A stretch of DNA of 64,000 bases from Methylococcus geothermalis (GTDB lineage: Bacteria > Pseudomonadota > Gammaproteobacteria > Methylococcales > Methylococcaceae): contig NZ_CP046565.1 in NCBI RefSeq assembly GCF_012769535.1, forward strand, positions 3,191,501 to 3,255,500, given 5' to 3'. Made by a program: the position numbers and the translations under genes. The first letter of the stretch is position 1, and the number at the start of each line of letters is the position of its first letter. Positions 52,498-62,589 of the stretch are shown one piece after another. Under the pieces are notes generated by a model. It did not search any database. It saw nothing but the letters and a program-made list of their open reading frames with translations, and was not told the DNA's origin.

Positions 52498-55400
52498 TCG
52501 GCATCCGGTAACCATTGATGGCGCGATAGAGGAAGCGGTCGACCTGATCTCCCAAGCGGGTCAAACCCTTGAGTTCCATCTGGACGAAAATGGCGGTGTT
52601 GGTCGTGGGATCATTGGATTGATTGACGCCGTTGAGATATTCACGGCCCAGCACGGTGAAGCGCCAACAACAGGTTTCATGCTCCAACCCGACCAAACTC
52701 TCAAGCGTTCGATTGTAGAGCAGCGAATACTGCCAACGGCCGATCAGATGCCAATCCTTCAGGAAAGGGATACGGAAGGATACGTCCGTATTATTGAGGG
52801 CAGTCGTGTTCTGACCTATCGTCGCAGTCTGTTCTATCGCCGGCTGGTTGGGAAGCGGCACACGGTAACGGTAGCTCAAATTCAACAGATTGTTCTGCCG
52901 GTCATTGTATTGCAACCCTGCCGAACCTCGCTCGAAACGGCCGGTATAGGGCGATATCTGGGTCTCCCCGCCGAGGGAAAAGGTTTCCGTCAGCCGGGTA
53001 TCCACTTTCCCGATCACGTTGGCGTAACTCTTGTTGTAGTTATCGTAGGTCAACTGTCCTTGATCCGGCCCCAACACCACCCCCAGCGGGTTGCTGCCGT
53101 AAGGATTGACCAGTGTCACCGAAGGATCGGTGACGAAAAATACCTTGCCCAGACTCGCCGTCAGACGCTCCCACCCGGTTTCCTGGTCGATGAAGCGGGA
53201 CGTCAGCGCCACCGTCACCTGATTCATGTCCGCCAGGCGGTCGGCACCCGCGAAGCGGTTGGTGCGGAACAACTGGTAATACGTGAAGTCGTAATAGTTG
53301 CTGTCGAAGATCGGATAGTCGTTCTGGTTGATCTTCGGCACATAGGTATAGAACACGCGGGGTTCCAGCGTCTGCCGCAGCGATGCGGACCCCAGCTCGA
53401 AATCCCGGTCGAAAACCAGGCCGCTGTCCACCGAAAAGATGGGAGCGACACGATTCAGGCTGTTGGCGGTCCCCGCCGCCTGGTTTTGGAGCATATAGGT
53501 CGTGTTTTGCAAAGCGACGCTGGGAATGAGGAAACTGCCCGGCGACTGGATGGGATAGGAGATCTGCGGCCGGACGTTCAGCCGCTGGCCTTTGACATTG
53601 CTGCCGCCATGCCCGAAATTCACGACCTCCGCATTGGTCTGGAAGCGAAACCCTGTATCGCCGATCTGCTCGTTGTAATTTCCCCTGAGACTCGGAAGGC
53701 GGTAATAAGGGGTCTGCTCAACCGGAATCGACGGATCGATGTTCTGGTAATAGTCGCTCAGCAGCCTCACCGAACCGTTCGAATACGTGTAATCGGCATA
53801 CGCCTGGCTCTGGACGAAGGTGTTGGACACCAGACCCAGCGTATTGTTCAACTGGTTCAGATACTGGCTATCGGAAACGTAGTTCAAATCGACCAGGGTG
53901 AAAAGATTGTCGGTCCACCGCCCCATCGCGTCGAAGCCGGCCTGTCCTCGGGCTTTCTTCTCCTGGCTGTCTTCCGGGATGATTTCCCCCAGGAGGCGAA
54001 CGCGCTGGTGTTCCGTCAGCCAGCGGAAGTCCCCCCCGAACAGCGGCCCGCGGCTGGTCATCTCCCTCGCCTGCACCGTCAGGTCGTAATCGGGCGCGAG
54101 ATTGAAATAGTACGGGACGGATACATTGAAGCCGTTGACCTTGGACTGGCCGAACGTCGGCGACAGGAAGCCGGATTGCCGCCGGTCGTCCACCGGGAAA
54201 TCCATGTACGGGGTGTAGAACATCGGCACCCCCTTGAACTCCATCCAGGCATGGGTGGCGTCCCCTCGCCCCGTCTCCTTGTCGATGGTGACTTCGTCGG
54301 CATGCAGCAGCCAGTCCGTATTACCCGGCGGGCAGGTGGTGTAGGTGGCGGTTTCGTAGCGTGACCGGGTGTCGCTGTCCATGTGGGCTACTCGGGCGAC
54401 CCCGCGCGATGGCATCGTTTCGACGATGAACTGGCTGTTGCGCAGCACGCCCTTGTCTTCTTCCATCCGCATGAAGGCGGTGTCGCTCGAAAAGGCCAAG
54501 CCTTTTTCGCGGTAGAACACGCTGCCGCGGGCATTCACCGTGTCGGCCTCGGTATTGAGGCTCAGGAAATCACCCCTCACGTGCTGATCGTAACGCGTCA
54601 CCTCGGCATTGCCGGTGAAGGTCGCGACCTCCTGGTCGTCCATTTCGCCGTAATCCCCGTGGACTTCCACCGGCGCCCGTTTGCGGGCGAGCCGGTCCTT
54701 CGAGGTGAGGAGGAAATCCTTGGCCGCATCGGACTCGCGCTTTCCGCGGGCGCAGGTTCCCGCCCACGGATTGCTTGGCATCATGCCGAGCAGGCGATCG
54801 AAGCGCTGCTCATCGTATTCCGTGATCGTCGTCGCCTGAGCCCAGTCTGCGGGCGGTTCGCCGGCGGCGCCGACCGGCCGCGCGACGCCCCGTGGATCAG
54901 GCCCCACCAGGTTGCAGTCCCAGCTCCGGCTCTCCTTCTGCGGCCTGCAGGTCCAGCCGGTCGGCGCGCTCGGGGCATTGACGGCGACGGCCTGGGGAGC
55001 GGCCGCTTCCCGCTGCACCGACACGGTCCCCGAGGGTACGAAACGCGAGGCGGCGAGCGGCGTTTCCGGACGGGGCGCCCTGGCGGAGGGCGGCGTTTCC
55101 GACTCCTCGGCAGTTTCGCCTTCGGCCACCTCTGGCGTTTCTGCGGGCACCTCCTTTTCCGTCTCCGCCGCCTCGGTTTCTTCCTCTTCGTCGTCGGCAG
55201 GACCCGCGACGAACCGGCCTTGCGGCGGCGGCTCGGCGATGCGCGGTTCGGCAAGACGAGCCGGAGGGCGGGACGCCGGCAAAGCCGCCTCCCCCGGCCT
55301 GGCGGGCTGGGCCTTGCGCTCGGGCTCGACAGGCGCTTCCGCGCCGCCGTCCTTTTTCTTGGCCACGCATTCCCATTGTTTGTCGTCGGTACTGCGCGCA

Positions 55401-55504
55401 CAGTTCCAGTTGCCCGCCGCCAACACCGGTTGATGCCAGGCTGCGGCCAACGTCATGAGTACCGCGGTCCTCAGCGGGCGAGAAACGCAGGCGGCACCCG
55501 ACAC
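52484..55504 (-). CDS. lptD: LPS-assembly protein LptD
   Basis: With the GTG at 55504 the product is about 1006 residues; the frame is open to 55696 and the true start is uncertain. A signal-like segment (TAVLMTLAAAWHQPVLAAG) precedes two Trp-Cys motifs, GNWNCARSTDDKQWEC and GWTCRPQKESRSWDC, separated by a Pro/Glu-rich stretch. The OstA/LptA-like domain (about 330-430) holds GDFLSLNTEADTVNARGSVF; the C-terminal beta barrel holds NWPD-like YMDFPVDDRRQSGFLSPTFG and ends with aromatic strands. It inserts LPS in the outer leaflet with LptE. The protein is longer than E. coli LptD because of the low-complexity linker. Confidence 0.9.
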   Translation of the reverse strand: MSGAACVSRPLRTAVLMTLAAAWHQPVLAAGNWNCARSTDDKQWECVAKKKDGGAEAPVEPERKAQPARPGEAALPASRPPARLAEPRIAEPPPQGRFVAGPADDEEEETEAAETEKEVPAETPEVAEGETAEESETPPSARAPRPETPLAASRFVPSGTVSVQREAAAPQAVAVNAPSAPTGWTCRPQKESRSWDCNLVGPDPRGVARPVGAAGEPPADWAQATTITEYDEQRFDRLLGMMPSNPWAGTCARGKRESDAAKDFLLTSKDRLARKRAPVEVHGDYGEMDDQEVATFTGNAEVTRYDQHVRGDFLSLNTEADTVNARGSVFYREKGLAFSSDTAFMRMEEDKGVLRNSQFIVETMPSRGVARVAHMDSDTRSRYETATYTTCPPGNTDWLLHADEVTIDKETGRGDATHAWMEFKGVPMFYTPYMDFPVDDRRQSGFLSPTFGQSKVNGFNVSVPYYFNLAPDYDLTVQAREMTSRGPLFGGDFRWLTEHQRVRLLGEIIPEDSQEKKARGQAGFDAMGRWTDNLFTLVDLNYVSDSQYLNQLNNTLGLVSNTFVQSQAYADYTYSNGSVRLLSDYYQNIDPSIPVEQTPYYRLPSLRGNYNEQIGDTGFRFQTNAEVVNFGHGGSNVKGQRLNVRPQISYPIQSPGSFLIPSVALQNTTYMLQNQAAGTANSLNRVAPIFSVDSGLVFDRDFELGSASLRQTLEPRVFYTYVPKINQNDYPIFDSNYYDFTYYQLFRTNRFAGADRLADMNQVTVALTSRFIDQETGWERLTASLGKVFFVTDPSVTLVNPYGSNPLGVVLGPDQGQLTYDNYNKSYANVIGKVDTRLTETFSLGGETQISPYTGRFERGSAGLQYNDRQNNLLNLSYRYRVPLPNQPAIEQTATIGQNTTALNNTDVSFRIPFLKDWHLIGRWQYSLLYNRTLESLVGLEHETCCWRFTVLGREYLNGVNQSNDPTTNTAIFVQMELKGLTRLGDQVDRFLYRAINGYRMPNEDF

Positions 55505-55754
55505 CGCTTCCGCATTCGAGGGAACCGGTTCCGGCCCGCCCAAGATCAAACCGACACTCCTCCGGCGGGGCCGGACCAAGGAGCGCGGGCAGCGATGGAG
55601 AACCACCGGATCATCGAAGCGCAAGAAGCCTTGAAAGAGTGGTCCAGGATATGCTTGTACCAAGCTCGACAGAACGGACAGCCATGCAGCGCGCAAATCC
55701 TATATCATTAAGAACCATGGAAAATCGGATCATTGTAACCCAAGGTTTGCACAT

Positions 55755-56783
55755 TTGATTAACTCCCCCGGCATCGCTACCGACAACCGCTTCGAAGCGC
55801 TTCTGCGCTGGCTTCCAGTCGCCCTGGGACGGTGCCCCGACGACATCCGACCGATATCGGGCGACGCCAGCTTTCGCCGTTATTTCCGGATCCGGACGGG
55901 CGATGCCAGCCATATCGCGATGGACGCCCCGCCGGCACGGGAAAGACTGCGGCCCTTCGTTCACGCCGCCGGCCTCATGGAGAACGCGGGAGTACACATT
56001 CCCCGCATCTTCGCCGCCGACGAGGAACAAGGCTTCCTGCTGATGTCCGATCTCGGCGACACCAACTACCTGCAGCAACTGGCGTGCGGAGACGCCGACC
56101 TCCTGTACGCCGATGCGCTGGAAACGCTGACGCGCGTGCAACTCCGCATCGATGCCGCCGACTGTGGCCTTCCCGCCTATGATGAAGACCTGCTGCTGCG
56201 GGAACTGGAACTGTTTCCCGATTGGTTCCTCGGCGGACTGCTGGGCCTGGAACTCGGCACCGCAGAGGAAGCGCTTTACCGGCGGCTCTCCCTGCACCTG
56301 ATCGAATCGGCGGTGCGGCAACCCGTCGTCGTCGTCCATCGCGACTTCCATTCCCGCAACCTCATGGTCACCCAAGAACGCAATCCCGGCGTGCTCGATT
56401 TCCAGGACGCCGTCGTGGGCCCCATCACCTACGATCTGGTCTCCCTGCTGCGGGACTGCTACATCGCCTGGCCCGAGGCCCGCGTCAAGCGCTGGATGGA
56501 CGATTACCGCCAACGCCTCGCCGACAGCGGATCGCGAGCCGTAGCCGATAGCGAAACCTTCCAGCGCTGGTTCGACTTCATGGGTCTGCAGCGCCATCTC
56601 AAGGCCGTGGGCATCTTCGCCCGGCTCCATCTGCGCGACGGCAAGGACGGCTATCTGCCCGACATTCCCCGTACCCTGCGTTACATCCTGGATGTCGCCG
56701 GCAGATACCCGGAATTGGGGGAATTCCATCGTTTTCTCGACCTGCGCGTCTGCGCGGCCATGGACGAGGCCGCCGCCGCGTGA
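55755..56783 (+). CDS. amgK: N-acetylmuramate/N-acetylglucosamine kinase (aminoglycoside phosphotransferase fold)
   Basis: This 342-residue protein starts with TTG (AAGG nine bases upstream). PISGDASFRRYFRI is the nucleotide-binding start of AmgK-like kinases; VVVVHRDFHSRNLMV holds the catalytic aspartate and GVLDFQDAVVGPITYDL the metal site. In pseudomonads AmgK phosphorylates MurNAc at the anomeric position in a recycling route that bypasses MurB/MurA and confers intrinsic fosfomycin tolerance. It is coupled to murU (GTGA overlap) and divergent from lptD, the arrangement also known in pseudomonads. Confidence 0.88.
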   Translation: MINSPGIATDNRFEALLRWLPVALGRCPDDIRPISGDASFRRYFRIRTGDASHIAMDAPPARERLRPFVHAAGLMENAGVHIPRIFAADEEQGFLLMSDLGDTNYLQQLACGDADLLYADALETLTRVQLRIDAADCGLPAYDEDLLLRELELFPDWFLGGLLGLELGTAEEALYRRLSLHLIESAVRQPVVVVHRDFHSRNLMVTQERNPGVLDFQDAVVGPITYDLVSLLRDCYIAWPEARVKRWMDDYRQRLADSGSRAVADSETFQRWFDFMGLQRHLKAVGIFARLHLRDGKDGYLPDIPRTLRYILDVAGRYPELGEFHRFLDLRVCAAMDEAAAA

Positions 56784-57508
56784 AAGCCATGATCCTCGCC
56801 GCGGGCCGGGGCGAGCGCCTGCGTCCGCTGACCGATCACACCCCCAAGCCCCTCCTGCCGGCAGGCGGGCGCCCGCTGATCGAACACACTTTGGAAGCGC
56901 TGGTGCGGGCGGGATTCACCGACATCGTCATCAACATCGCCCATCTCGGGGAACAGATCCGCGCGCGGCTGGGCGACGGCGGGGGCTTCGGCGCCCGAAT
57001 CCGGTATTCCGACGAGGGCGATCATGCGCTCGAAACCGCCGGCGGCATCCGCCAGGCCCTGGACCTGCTCGGCCCGGGGCCTTTCGTCGTCGTGAACGGC
57101 GACATCGGCACCGACTACGACTTCGCCCGCCTGCGCCGCGAACCGGCCGGCGATGCCCACCTGGTGCTCGCGCCCAATCCCCCGCATCATCCGCAAGGCG
57201 ACTTCCGGCTGGACGGCGACCGGGTGACGCCCTCTCCCGACGGAATCTCCGTCTATACCTTCGCCGGGATCGGTCTGTACCGGCCGGAGCTGTTCGCTCC
57301 GCTCCCGACGGGACGGGCGCCTCTGGCGCCGTTGCTCCGGCAGGCCATGGCGGGCGGCCGGATCACCGGCGAACTTCACCCCGGCTTCTGGCTGGACATC
57401 GGTACGGCGGACCGCCTCGAGGCTTACGACCGCTGGCTCCATGGCCGCCGCGGGGCACAGACGCCGCCTACCGGCAGCTTGTTTGACATGCGCCGTCTCG
57501 GCCGGTAA
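56780..57508 (+). CDS. murU: N-acetylmuramate-1-phosphate uridylyltransferase
   Basis: The 242-residue protein starts with GTG, giving [20 protein letters not shown], the sugar-nucleotidyltransferase motif. [38 protein letters not shown] and [16 protein letters not shown] follow. It converts MurNAc-1-P to UDP-MurNAc, the step after AmgK. Its neighbour and overlap make MurU likelier than a glucose- or mannose-1-phosphate transferase. Confidence 0.88.
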   Translation: MKAMILAAGRGERLRPLTDHTPKPLLPAGGRPLIEHTLEALVRAGFTDIVINIAHLGEQIRARLGDGGGFGARIRYSDEGDHALETAGGIRQALDLLGPGPFVVVNGDIGTDYDFARLRREPAGDAHLVLAPNPPHHPQGDFRLDGDRVTPSPDGISVYTFAGIGLYRPELFAPLPTGRAPLAPLLRQAMAGGRITGELHPGFWLDIGTADRLEAYDRWLHGRRGAQTPPTGSLFDMRRLGR

Positions 57509-57593
57509 CGTTGGATATTTTTTCCGGATTCCGGCCCCGGCCGCGACCACCGGTCCCGATTTGAGGCACAACTCCCCAGCCAGGCCCCCCAGG

Positions 57594-58778
57594 ATGGAAG
57601 AATTTCAGCGCATCAAACGCCTGCCCCCTTACGTTTTCAACATCGTCAACGAGCTCAAGGCGAAGGAGCGGGCGCAGGGCAAAGACGTCATCGACTTCGG
57701 CATGGGCAACCCCGATCAGCCGACGCCGCAGCACATCGTCGACAAACTGATCGAGTCCGCGCGCAAGGGCGCCACCCATCGCTATTCGGTGTCCAAGGGC
57801 ATCCCCCGCTTGCGCCGGGCCATCTGCAACTGGTACCGGGCACGCTATGGCGTCGAACTCGACCCCGAGTCCCAGGCCATCGTGACGATTGGCTCAAAGG
57901 AAGGCCTGGCGCATCTTGCGCTCGCCACCGTGGGACCGGGCGATGCCATCCTGGTGCCGAACCCGGCCTACCCGATCCACCCTTACGGCTTCGTCCTGGC
58001 CGGCGCCGATGTCCGCCACGTGCCGCTGGTGCCCGGGGTCGATTTCTTTGCCGAACTGGAAATGGCGATCAAGACGTCCTGGCCCAAACCCAAGATGCTG
58101 ATCCTGAATTTCCCGGCCAATCCCACGGCGCAATGCGTGGAGCTGGAATTCTTCGAGAAAGTCGTCGAAATCGCCCGAGAGTACAAGATCTGGGTGGTGC
58201 ACGACCTGGCCTATGCCGACCTGGTGTTCGACGGCTACGTCGCCCCCTCGATCCTGCAGGTACCGGGCGCGGAAGACATCGCCGTGGAGTTCTTCACGCT
58301 GTCCAAGAGTTACAACATGCCCGGCTGGCGGGTGGGCTTCATGTGCGGCAACCGCGAACTGGTATCGGCACTGGGGCGCATCAAGTCTTACCTGGACTAC
58401 GGCACCTTCACGCCGATCCAGGTCGCGGCGATCACGGCGCTGGAAGGCCCGCAGGACTGCGTGGAGGAAATCCGGCTGATGTACCAGAGCCGCCGCGATG
58501 TGCTGTGCAAAGGCCTCAACGACATCGGCTGGCCGGTGGAAAAACCCAAGGGCACCATGTTCGTCTGGGCCAGGATTCCCGAGCAGTACCAGAGCCTGGG
58601 CTCGCTGGAATTCGCCAAAAAAATGCTGCTCGACGCCCATGTCGCGGTGTCCCCCGGTATCGGCTTCGGTGAGTTCGGCGACGACCATGTGCGCTTCGGC
58701 CTGATCGAGAACGAGCACCGCACCCGCCAAGCCATCCGCGGCATCCGCGATATGATGCGCAAGGACAACGCCGTATAA
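57594..58778 (+). CDS. alaC: Alanine-type aminotransferase (AlaC-like, PLP class I)
   Basis: The 394-residue protein starts [20 protein letters not shown], the AlaC/YfdZ-type start. [40 protein letters not shown] and the PLP lysine in [20 protein letters not shown] are visible. It probably transaminates pyruvate with glutamate. Position directly before hom and thrC is common in proteobacteria and suggests linkage with aspartate-family synthesis. AGGATGG at the start provides only weak ribosome binding. Confidence 0.88.
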   Translation: MEEFQRIKRLPPYVFNIVNELKAKERAQGKDVIDFGMGNPDQPTPQHIVDKLIESARKGATHRYSVSKGIPRLRRAICNWYRARYGVELDPESQAIVTIGSKEGLAHLALATVGPGDAILVPNPAYPIHPYGFVLAGADVRHVPLVPGVDFFAELEMAIKTSWPKPKMLILNFPANPTAQCVELEFFEKVVEIAREYKIWVVHDLAYADLVFDGYVAPSILQVPGAEDIAVEFFTLSKSYNMPGWRVGFMCGNRELVSALGRIKSYLDYGTFTPIQVAAITALEGPQDCVEEIRLMYQSRRDVLCKGLNDIGWPVEKPKGTMFVWARIPEQYQSLGSLEFAKKMLLDAHVAVSPGIGFGEFGDDHVRFGLIENEHRTRQAIRGIRDMMRKDNAV

Positions 58779-58811
58779 TTCCCGGTTTCCCCACGTCTTG
58801 AGGAACGCAGC

Positions 58812-60122
58812 TTGAATCCCGTAAAAATTGGCATCCTCGGCCTCGGCACGGTGGGCGGCGGCACGGTCAACGTGCTGCGCCGCAACGCCGACGAAATCAC
58901 CCGCCGCGCCGGCCGCGAGATCCAGGTTTGCCGAGCCTCCACCCGCGACCTGTCGCGCTCCCGCATCTGCGACACCACCGGCATCGCCCTGACCTCCGAC
59001 CCCGACGAGATCGTCTCCGATCCCGACATCCAGATCGTGGTCGAGACCATCGGCGGCGAGTTCCCGGCGCGGGACCTGGTCATGAAGGCGCTGGAAAACG
59101 GCAAGCACGTCGTCACCGCCAACAAGATGCTGATCGCCCTGCACGGCAACGAGATCTTCGCCGCCGCCCGCGAACGCGGCCTGATGGTCGCCTTCGAAGC
59201 CGCCGTGGCCGGGGGCATCCCCATCATCAAGACCATCCGCGAAGGCTTGGCCGGCAACAAGGTCGAATGGCTGGCCGGCATCATCAACGGCACCAGCAAC
59301 TTCATCCTCACCGAGATGTGGGAAAAAGGCCGCGATTTCGCCGACGTGCTGAAGGAGGCCCAGGCACTGGGCTACGCCGAAGCCGATCCGACCTTCGACA
59401 TCGAAGGGGTGGACGCCGCCCACAAGCTGACCATCCTGGCCTCGATCGCCTTCGGCATCCCGCTCCAGTTCGGCAAGGTCTACATCGAGGGCATCACCGG
59501 GATCACCGCGGCCGACGTCAAATACGCCGAAGCCCTGGGTTACCGCATCAAGCTGCTGGGGATCGCCCGCCGCACCCCCAAGGGCATCGAACTACGGGTC
59601 CACCCCACCCTGATTCCGGCGCGGAGGCTGATCGCCAACGTCAACGGCGTGATGAACGCGGTGCTGGTCAAGGGCGACGCGGTGGGACCCACGCTGCATT
59701 ACGGCGCCGGCGCCGGGGCGGAGCCGACCGCCTCCGCCGTGGTCGCCGACATCGTCGACGTGGTCCGCACCCTGACCTCCGATCCGGAGAACCGGGTGCC
59801 GCACCTGGCCTTCCAGCCCGCCGCGATTTCCGAAATTCCGATCCTGCCGATCGAAGAGGTCGAAACCGCCTATTACCTGCGGCTCTCCGCCGAGGACAAG
59901 CCCGGCGTACTGGCCGACGTGACCCGCATCCTCGCCAGCCACCACATCAGCATCGAGGCCGTGTTGCAGAAGGAAATGCCGGACGGCGAAAGCCATCTGC
60001 CTGTCATCATGCTGACGCAGAAGGTCGCCGAACGCGAGCTGAACGCCGCCCTGCGGGAAATCGAAGCCCTTCCGACCATCAAGGGCGCAGTGAAACGCAT
60101 CCGGCTCGAAACCCTGGGTTAG
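58812..60122 (+). CDS. hom: Homoserine dehydrogenase with ACT domain
   Basis: This 436-residue protein starts with TTG after [24 protein letters not shown] is the NAD(P) motif, [20 protein letters not shown] and [20 protein letters not shown] are catalytic-domain blocks, and [20 protein letters not shown] is the homoserine dehydrogenase signature. The C-terminal ACT domain (about 350-430; [20 protein letters not shown]) probably gives threonine feedback. It reduces aspartate semialdehyde to homoserine. It is seven bases from thrC. Confidence 0.95.
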   Translation: MNPVKIGILGLGTVGGGTVNVLRRNADEITRRAGREIQVCRASTRDLSRSRICDTTGIALTSDPDEIVSDPDIQIVVETIGGEFPARDLVMKALENGKHVVTANKMLIALHGNEIFAAARERGLMVAFEAAVAGGIPIIKTIREGLAGNKVEWLAGIINGTSNFILTEMWEKGRDFADVLKEAQALGYAEADPTFDIEGVDAAHKLTILASIAFGIPLQFGKVYIEGITGITAADVKYAEALGYRIKLLGIARRTPKGIELRVHPTLIPARRLIANVNGVMNAVLVKGDAVGPTLHYGAGAGAEPTASAVVADIVDVVRTLTSDPENRVPHLAFQPAAISEIPILPIEEVETAYYLRLSAEDKPGVLADVTRILASHHISIEAVLQKEMPDGESHLPVIMLTQKVAERELNAALREIEALPTIKGAVKRIRLETLG

Positions 60123-60129
60123 AAAAACC

Positions 60130-61272
60130 ATGACTACGACGACACGCTACACCGGCCTCATCGAACGCTACCGCGACCGCCTGCCAGTCAGCGCCGACAC
60201 CCGCATCATCAGCCTGGGCGAAGGCAACACCCCGCTGATCCGGCTGGAAAACCTCCCCCGCCTCCTGGGCAAGCGTGTCGAACTCTATGTGAAATACGAA
60301 GGGCTCAATCCCACCGGCTCGTTCAAGGACCGCGGCATGACCATGGCGGTGACCCGCGCCGTCGAGGAAGGCAGCCGGGCCATCATCTGCGCCTCCACCG
60401 GCAACACCAGCGCCGCCGCGGCCGCCTATGCCGCGCGCGCCGGCATCACCGCCTTCGTGCTGATCCCGGACGGCAAGATCGCCATGGGCAAGCTGGCCCA
60501 GGCCATGATGTACGGCTCGGTGGTGATCCAGATCAAGGGCAATTTCGACGACGGCATGCGGCTGGTCAAGGAAGTGGCAGGAGAAGCGCCGGTGACCATC
60601 GTCAACTCGATCAATCCCTACCGGCTGCAGGGCCAGAAGACCGCGGCCTTCGAGATCGTCGACGAGCTCGGCCGGGCGCCGGACTACCACTGCCTGCCGG
60701 TCGGCAATGCCGGCAACATCACGGCGCACTGGATCGGCTACAGCGAATACGCCTGCGGCGGCCGCGACTGCGTGACCGAGTCCTGCGCCTTCTGCAGCGG
60801 CGATTGCCGCTTCGTAAGCGGCGGCCCGGTGTCGACCAACCGACCGAAGATGGTCGGCTATCAGGCCAGCGGCTCGGCCCCCTTCCTGCGCGGCCACATG
60901 GTGGACCATCCGGAAACGGTGGCGACCGCCATCCGCATCGGCCATCCGCAAAGCTGGGACCAGGCCTGGCAGGTCAACCGCGAATCCGGCGGCTGGTTCG
61001 ACGAATGCAGCGACGAGGAAATCCTGGCCGCGCAGAAGCTGCTCACGGAAAACGAAGGCATCTTCTGCGAGCCGGCCTCCGCCACCTCCCTGGCCGGCGC
61101 CCTGCGCGACATCCGGAGCGGCAAGATCCCCGAAGGCAGCACGGTGGTGCTGACCTTGACCGGCAACGGCCTGAAGGATCCCGACACCGCCATCGCCCAG
61201 TGCACCCAGAAGCCGCTCACCATCGAAGCCGAGCTGGATTCGGTCAAGCGCGCCATCCTCGACGTACTCTAA
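60130..61272 (+). CDS. thrC: Threonine synthase with a cysteine-rich insertion
   Basis: The 380-residue PLP enzyme has [20 protein letters not shown] at the start, the PLP lysine in [40 protein letters not shown], and the phosphate loop [18 protein letters not shown]. Directly after this, about 27 residues not usual in the short ThrC type contain five cysteines (C-x4-C-x4-C-x2-C-x3-C, ACGGRDC to SGDC), before [18 protein letters not shown] resumes the family pattern. It converts O-phosphohomoserine to threonine. The insertion may bind metal or form disulfides. Confidence 0.94.
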   Translation: MTTTTRYTGLIERYRDRLPVSADTRIISLGEGNTPLIRLENLPRLLGKRVELYVKYEGLNPTGSFKDRGMTMAVTRAVEEGSRAIICASTGNTSAAAAAYAARAGITAFVLIPDGKIAMGKLAQAMMYGSVVIQIKGNFDDGMRLVKEVAGEAPVTIVNSINPYRLQGQKTAAFEIVDELGRAPDYHCLPVGNAGNITAHWIGYSEYACGGRDCVTESCAFCSGDCRFVSGGPVSTNRPKMVGYQASGSAPFLRGHMVDHPETVATAIRIGHPQSWDQAWQVNRESGGWFDECSDEEILAAQKLLTENEGIFCEPASATSLAGALRDIRSGKIPEGSTVVLTLTGNGLKDPDTAIAQCTQKPLTIEAELDSVKRAILDVL

Positions 61273-61399
61273 ACGCCCCCGCCCGCCGCTCCTCACGGGG
61301 CGGCGGCCTCTCCCTTTCCAAACCGCCGATTTTTTGACAATAGGCGTAAGGAGCGTCATACACTAACCCCAACGGACCAGGCCGCTCGGGGGTTATTTC

Positions 61400-62185
61400 A
61401 TGAAGCTGACGTTCATCGGTGTCGGTTCTGCCTTTGCCCTGCAAAACTACCAGTCGAATGTCCTGATCGAGAGCCAGGGCAGGAAACTCCTGATCGATTG
61501 CGGCAGCGATGCGCGCCTTGCCCTGCACCGGCTGGGACTCGGGGCGGAAGACATCGATGCCCTTTACGTCAGTCATCTGCATGCCGATCATATCGGCGGC
61601 ATCGAATGGCTGGGCTTTTCGCGTTATTTTTCCGGCGGAATGCGGCCGGAACTCTTCATCGAGAAGCGGCTGGCGGAGCATCTCTGGGAGCGATCGCTGC
61701 GGGGGGGCATGGCCTCCGTGCAGGGACGGTCGATGCGTCTGGACGACTTCTTCTCTACGGTCCACCGCCTGTCCCCCGGCGGGGCATTCCGGTTTGGGAG
61801 CCTTGGCTTACGTCTTTTCTCGACGCTGCATTATTTCGACTGCCGTGAGCTCGCTCCGAGCTACGGTCTGGTGATCGACGTTCATCCGGAAGGCGTCGCG
61901 CCGGAAAGGGCCGAGCCTCGTTGCAGCATCATGCTGACGACCGACACCCAGTTTTGCCCCGACCGCCTCGCCGGACTCTACGACAGCGCGGACGTCATTT
62001 TCCAGGACTGCGAGACGGCACCGCGGCGATCCGGCATCCACGCGCACTACGATCAGCTTTGCGGACTTCCGGCGCCGATCCGGAAAAAAATGTGGCTATA
62101 CCACTACCAAGACGGGCCCCTGCCCGACGCGGCCGGCGCGGGTTTCCACGGCTTCGTCCGGCAGGGGCAGGTTTTCGAGTTCTGA
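61400..62185 (+). CDS. Metallo-beta-lactamase-fold hydrolase
   Basis: The 261-residue protein starts MKLTFIGVGSAFALQNYQSN. LYVSHLHADHIGGIEWLGF carries the H-x-H-x-D-H zinc motif, RLFSTLHYFDC a further ligand candidate, and MLTTDTQFCP the aspartate; the final HYDQLCGLPAPIRKKMWLYH supplies the last histidine block. This is the RNase Z/phosphodiesterase-like branch of the fold, but the exact substrate is not evident. It is convergent with the response regulator gene. Confidence 0.85.
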   Translation: MKLTFIGVGSAFALQNYQSNVLIESQGRKLLIDCGSDARLALHRLGLGAEDIDALYVSHLHADHIGGIEWLGFSRYFSGGMRPELFIEKRLAEHLWERSLRGGMASVQGRSMRLDDFFSTVHRLSPGGAFRFGSLGLRLFSTLHYFDCRELAPSYGLVIDVHPEGVAPERAEPRCSIMLTTDTQFCPDRLAGLYDSADVIFQDCETAPRRSGIHAHYDQLCGLPAPIRKKMWLYHYQDGPLPDAAGAGFHGFVRQGQVFEF

Positions 62186-62206
62186 ACTCCAAAAGCCGGG
62201 TGACGG

Positions 62207-62578
62207 TCAGGTCCGCGGAACGAGCAGGGCTTCGATCTTGGCCAGCAGGCGGTCGAATTCGACCGGCTTGGTGTCGTAATCGTCGCAACCGGCTTCAATG
62301 GCCTTGTCGCGGTCGCCGGACATGGCGTGGGCGGTCAGTGCGATGACCGGAATGCCGCGGGTCGCTTCTTCGGCCTTCAGTTTCCTGGTCGCCTCCCATC
62401 CGTCCATGACCGGCAGGCTCATGTCCATCAGGACGACATCCGGCATTTCGGCCTGGGCCACCGCCACGCCTTCCGCGCCATCGACCGCAATGACCAGCTC
62501 GTAGCCGCGCCGCAGCAGACGCCGGCTGAGCATGTCCCGATTCATCTCGTTGTCTTCCACCAGCAATATCTTCGCCAT
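62207..62578 (-). CDS. Single-domain response regulator (CheY-like)
   Basis: The 123-residue receiver domain has MAKILLVEDNEMNRDMLSRR (acidic pair), the phospho-acceptor aspartate in VVLMDMSLPVMDGWEATRKL, the threonine in VIALTAHAMSGDRDKA and the lysine in YDTKPVEFDRLLAKI. No output domain. AGGAGAA precedes the ATG at 62578. It follows the hybrid kinase gene by 11 bases, so it probably receives phosphate from that system and signals by protein contact. Confidence 0.92.
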   Translation of the reverse strand: MAKILLVEDNEMNRDMLSRRLLRRGYELVIAVDGAEGVAVAQAEMPDVVLMDMSLPVMDGWEATRKLKAEEATRGIPVIALTAHAMSGDRDKAIEAGCDDYDTKPVEFDRLLAKIEALLVPRT

Positions 62579-62589
62579 GGCCGATTCTC

